From contig SXSP01000323.1 of NCBI GenBank assembly GCA_005792225.1, positions 1-5,764 on the forward strand: a stretch of 5,764 nt of DNA. Reading direction: 5' to 3'. Of this stretch, positions 4,641 through 5,764 are shown piece by piece (the stretch's first letter is position 1; every line of letters begins with the position of its first letter). The position numbers and the translations under genes were made by a program. This DNA is from Bdellovibrionales bacterium. Lineage in GTDB: Bacteria; Bdellovibrionota; Bdellovibrionia; Bdellovibrionales; JAMPXM01. The notes below the pieces were generated by a model. That model worked only from the letters and a program-made list of their open reading frames with translations. It did not search any database and had not been told where the DNA came from.

Positions 4641-5764
4641 ATGTCGAAGATCAACGGGATGATGGATCTCGGCAAGCGCTCGATGATGAACAGTCAGACG
4701 GCGCTTTCGACGGTTGGCCACAACATCGCCAACCGCACGACCGAGGGGTACTCACGTCAGCGCGTCGAGATCCAGACGGCCGAGCCGATCGGGCACGGCA
4801 AACTTCGCATCGGCCAGGGCTCGAAAACCGCAGCCGTCACACGAGTCAACAATCCTTATTTGGAAAAGCAAATCGCCAAGGAACGCTCGACCCAAGGATA
4901 CTTCGGCGGGATGACCGACGCGATGACTCGCGTCGAGCAAGTCTATAACGAGCAGATGAACAAGGGTCTCAACAATTACGTGGGCGAGTTCTTTAACTCG
5001 TTTCGCGAATTCGCGAACAACCCCGAAAGTCTCGCCACCCGCACTCAGGTCAAAGAGACGGCGGCGGCCCTGGTTCGCGACTTCCGCCGCGTGCACACGC
5101 AGTTGACGGAAGTCCAGCGAGACATCGATCAACAAATCGAGACTCACGTAAACCAAATCAATGATTTGACGGGCGAGATCGCAAAACTCAACGAGAAAAT
5201 CCAGATCGTACAGAATTCGGGTGGCCCCGCAAACGACGAGCGCGATCGTCGTGATCTCCTCGTCAAACAGCTGGGCGAGAAAATCAATATCCGCTACGCG
5301 GAGGGTACCGACGGAGCCGTAACAATCACGGCAGGCAACTCCGCGCTCCTTGTCGCCGGCAACGAGTGGAAGCCAATGAGCGTTCACCCGACTCCTGAAA
5401 GCGACACGAAGGGTGAGGGGCACTTCGATATCTTTCTGAAGAACTCACCGCAAACCGCGGAAGTAAAAGTCACCGATCAACTCACGGGAGGTGCGCTCGG
5501 CGGACTTCTCGAAGTGCGTGACGTGACCATTCGTGAGTTGAAAGGCGACGTCGATCAAATGGCGTACACTCTCGGAACCACCGTCAACGAGTTGCATGGA
5601 CGGGGCTACGATATGTACAGTCGGCCCGCCGGAAACTTCTTCTCGATGCCGCTTGAGACGAAAAACGCCGCGGCCCTCATTGATGTCGAAACGTCGGTTA
5701 TGGAAGATCCGGGACGTATCGCCGGCGCGGCCCAAGAGCGTGCGCCGGGCGACAACCGCATCGC
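4641..5764 (+). CDS. flgK: Flagellar hook-associated protein FlgK (3' end cut by window)
   Basis: FlgK (HAP1) is exported with FlgN and forms the junction between hook and filament with FlgL. The frame is open from ATG 4641 to the window end, giving 374 residues; the family is usually 450-650, so the C-terminal D0 helix is missing here. The N-terminus carries the rod/hook D0 motif (SQTALSTVGHNIANRTTEGYSRQRV, residues 18-42; TEGYSRQ in place of the common TPGYSRQ). Next come FFNSFREFANNPESLATRTQV (117-137), a long coiled coil (about 138-192), NDERDRRDLLVKQLGEKINI (198-217), GGALGGLLEVRD (283-294) and VNELHGRGYD followed by GNFF (315-334), all typical of FlgK. AGGAGG at 4625-4630 fixes the start. 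The 60-nt leader has two GGA-loop hairpins, suggesting translational control. Confidence 0.95.
   Translation, partial: MSKINGMMDLGKRSMMNSQTALSTVGHNIANRTTEGYSRQRVEIQTAEPIGHGKLRIGQGSKTAAVTRVNNPYLEKQIAKERSTQGYFGGMTDAMTRVEQVYNEQMNKGLNNYVGEFFNSFREFANNPESLATRTQVKETAAALVRDFRRVHTQLTEVQRDIDQQIETHVNQINDLTGEIAKLNEKIQIVQNSGGPANDERDRRDLLVKQLGEKINIRYAEGTDGAVTITAGNSALLVAGNEWKPMSVHPTPESDTKGEGHFDIFLKNSPQTAEVKVTDQLTGGALGGLLEVRDVTIRELKGDVDQMAYTLGTTVNELHGRGYDMYSRPAGNFFSMPLETKNAAALIDVETSVMEDPGRIAGAAQERAPGDNRI

Noticed and set aside
3900..4721. Long open frame on the minus strand (273 residues)
   Set aside because: It lies opposite flgM, flgN and the flgK start, has an Arg/His-rich composition typical of antisense shadows in GC-rich genes, and resembles no family I know.
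4752..5423. Minus-strand open frame (223 residues)
   Set aside because: It is the complement of clear flgK coding sequence, has no ribosome site that I can support, and no domain.

Overview
The window is a single-strand (+) block of late flagellar assembly genes in the order flgA - flgH - flgI - (290-nt non-coding gap) - flgJ - flgM - flgN - flgK. Every gene is recognised from its translated sequence. Both ends are cut: flgA is already open at base 1 and flgK runs off base 5764. The gene order (P/L-ring genes, a rod-binding FlgJ without a glucosaminidase domain, then the anti-sigma-28 factor, the hook-junction chaperone and FlgK), the moderately high GC content and the unusual FlgH and FlgJ suggest a Bdellovibrio-like or other delta-type proteobacterium. 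This is inferred from architecture, not from a database match.

Region by region: 1-2533 is a tight, translationally coupled trio (4-nt overlaps ATGA and GTGA) encoding FlgA (P-ring chaperone), FlgH (L-ring lipoprotein) and FlgI (P-ring). 2534-2823 has no credible protein gene. It carries eleven GGA triplets, about seven of which can sit in loops of local hairpins, followed by a 25-nt pure pyrimidine tract and a hairpin that presents the flgJ Shine-Dalgarno in its loop. 2824-3552 encodes FlgJ: an N-terminal rod-binding domain joined to what looks like a degenerate, probably inactive M23/LytM-like domain. 3553-3663 holds a weak hairpin and a perfect 16-bp palindrome overlapping an extended -10-like element just before flgM. 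3664-4580 encodes FlgM and FlgN. The end of flgN and the flgN-flgK gap (4505-4633) hold four inverted repeats, the last two displaying GGA in their loops, one of them being the flgK Shine-Dalgarno itself. 4641 to the end is FlgK.

How they work together: FlgA, FlgH and FlgI build the bushing around the rod, FlgJ caps or assembles the rod, FlgM holds sigma-28 until it is exported on hook completion, FlgN escorts FlgK (and FlgL) to the export gate, and FlgK forms the hook-filament junction.

The most interesting signal is RNA-level. Two leaders (flgJ and flgK) show the tandem GGA-in-loop geometry known for CsrA/RsmA targets, and the flgI-flgJ gap as a whole resembles a CsrB/RsmZ-type multi-site CsrA-binding RNA embedded in the flagellar operon. 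This is a hypothesis from hand-folding. No csrA gene is visible in the window.
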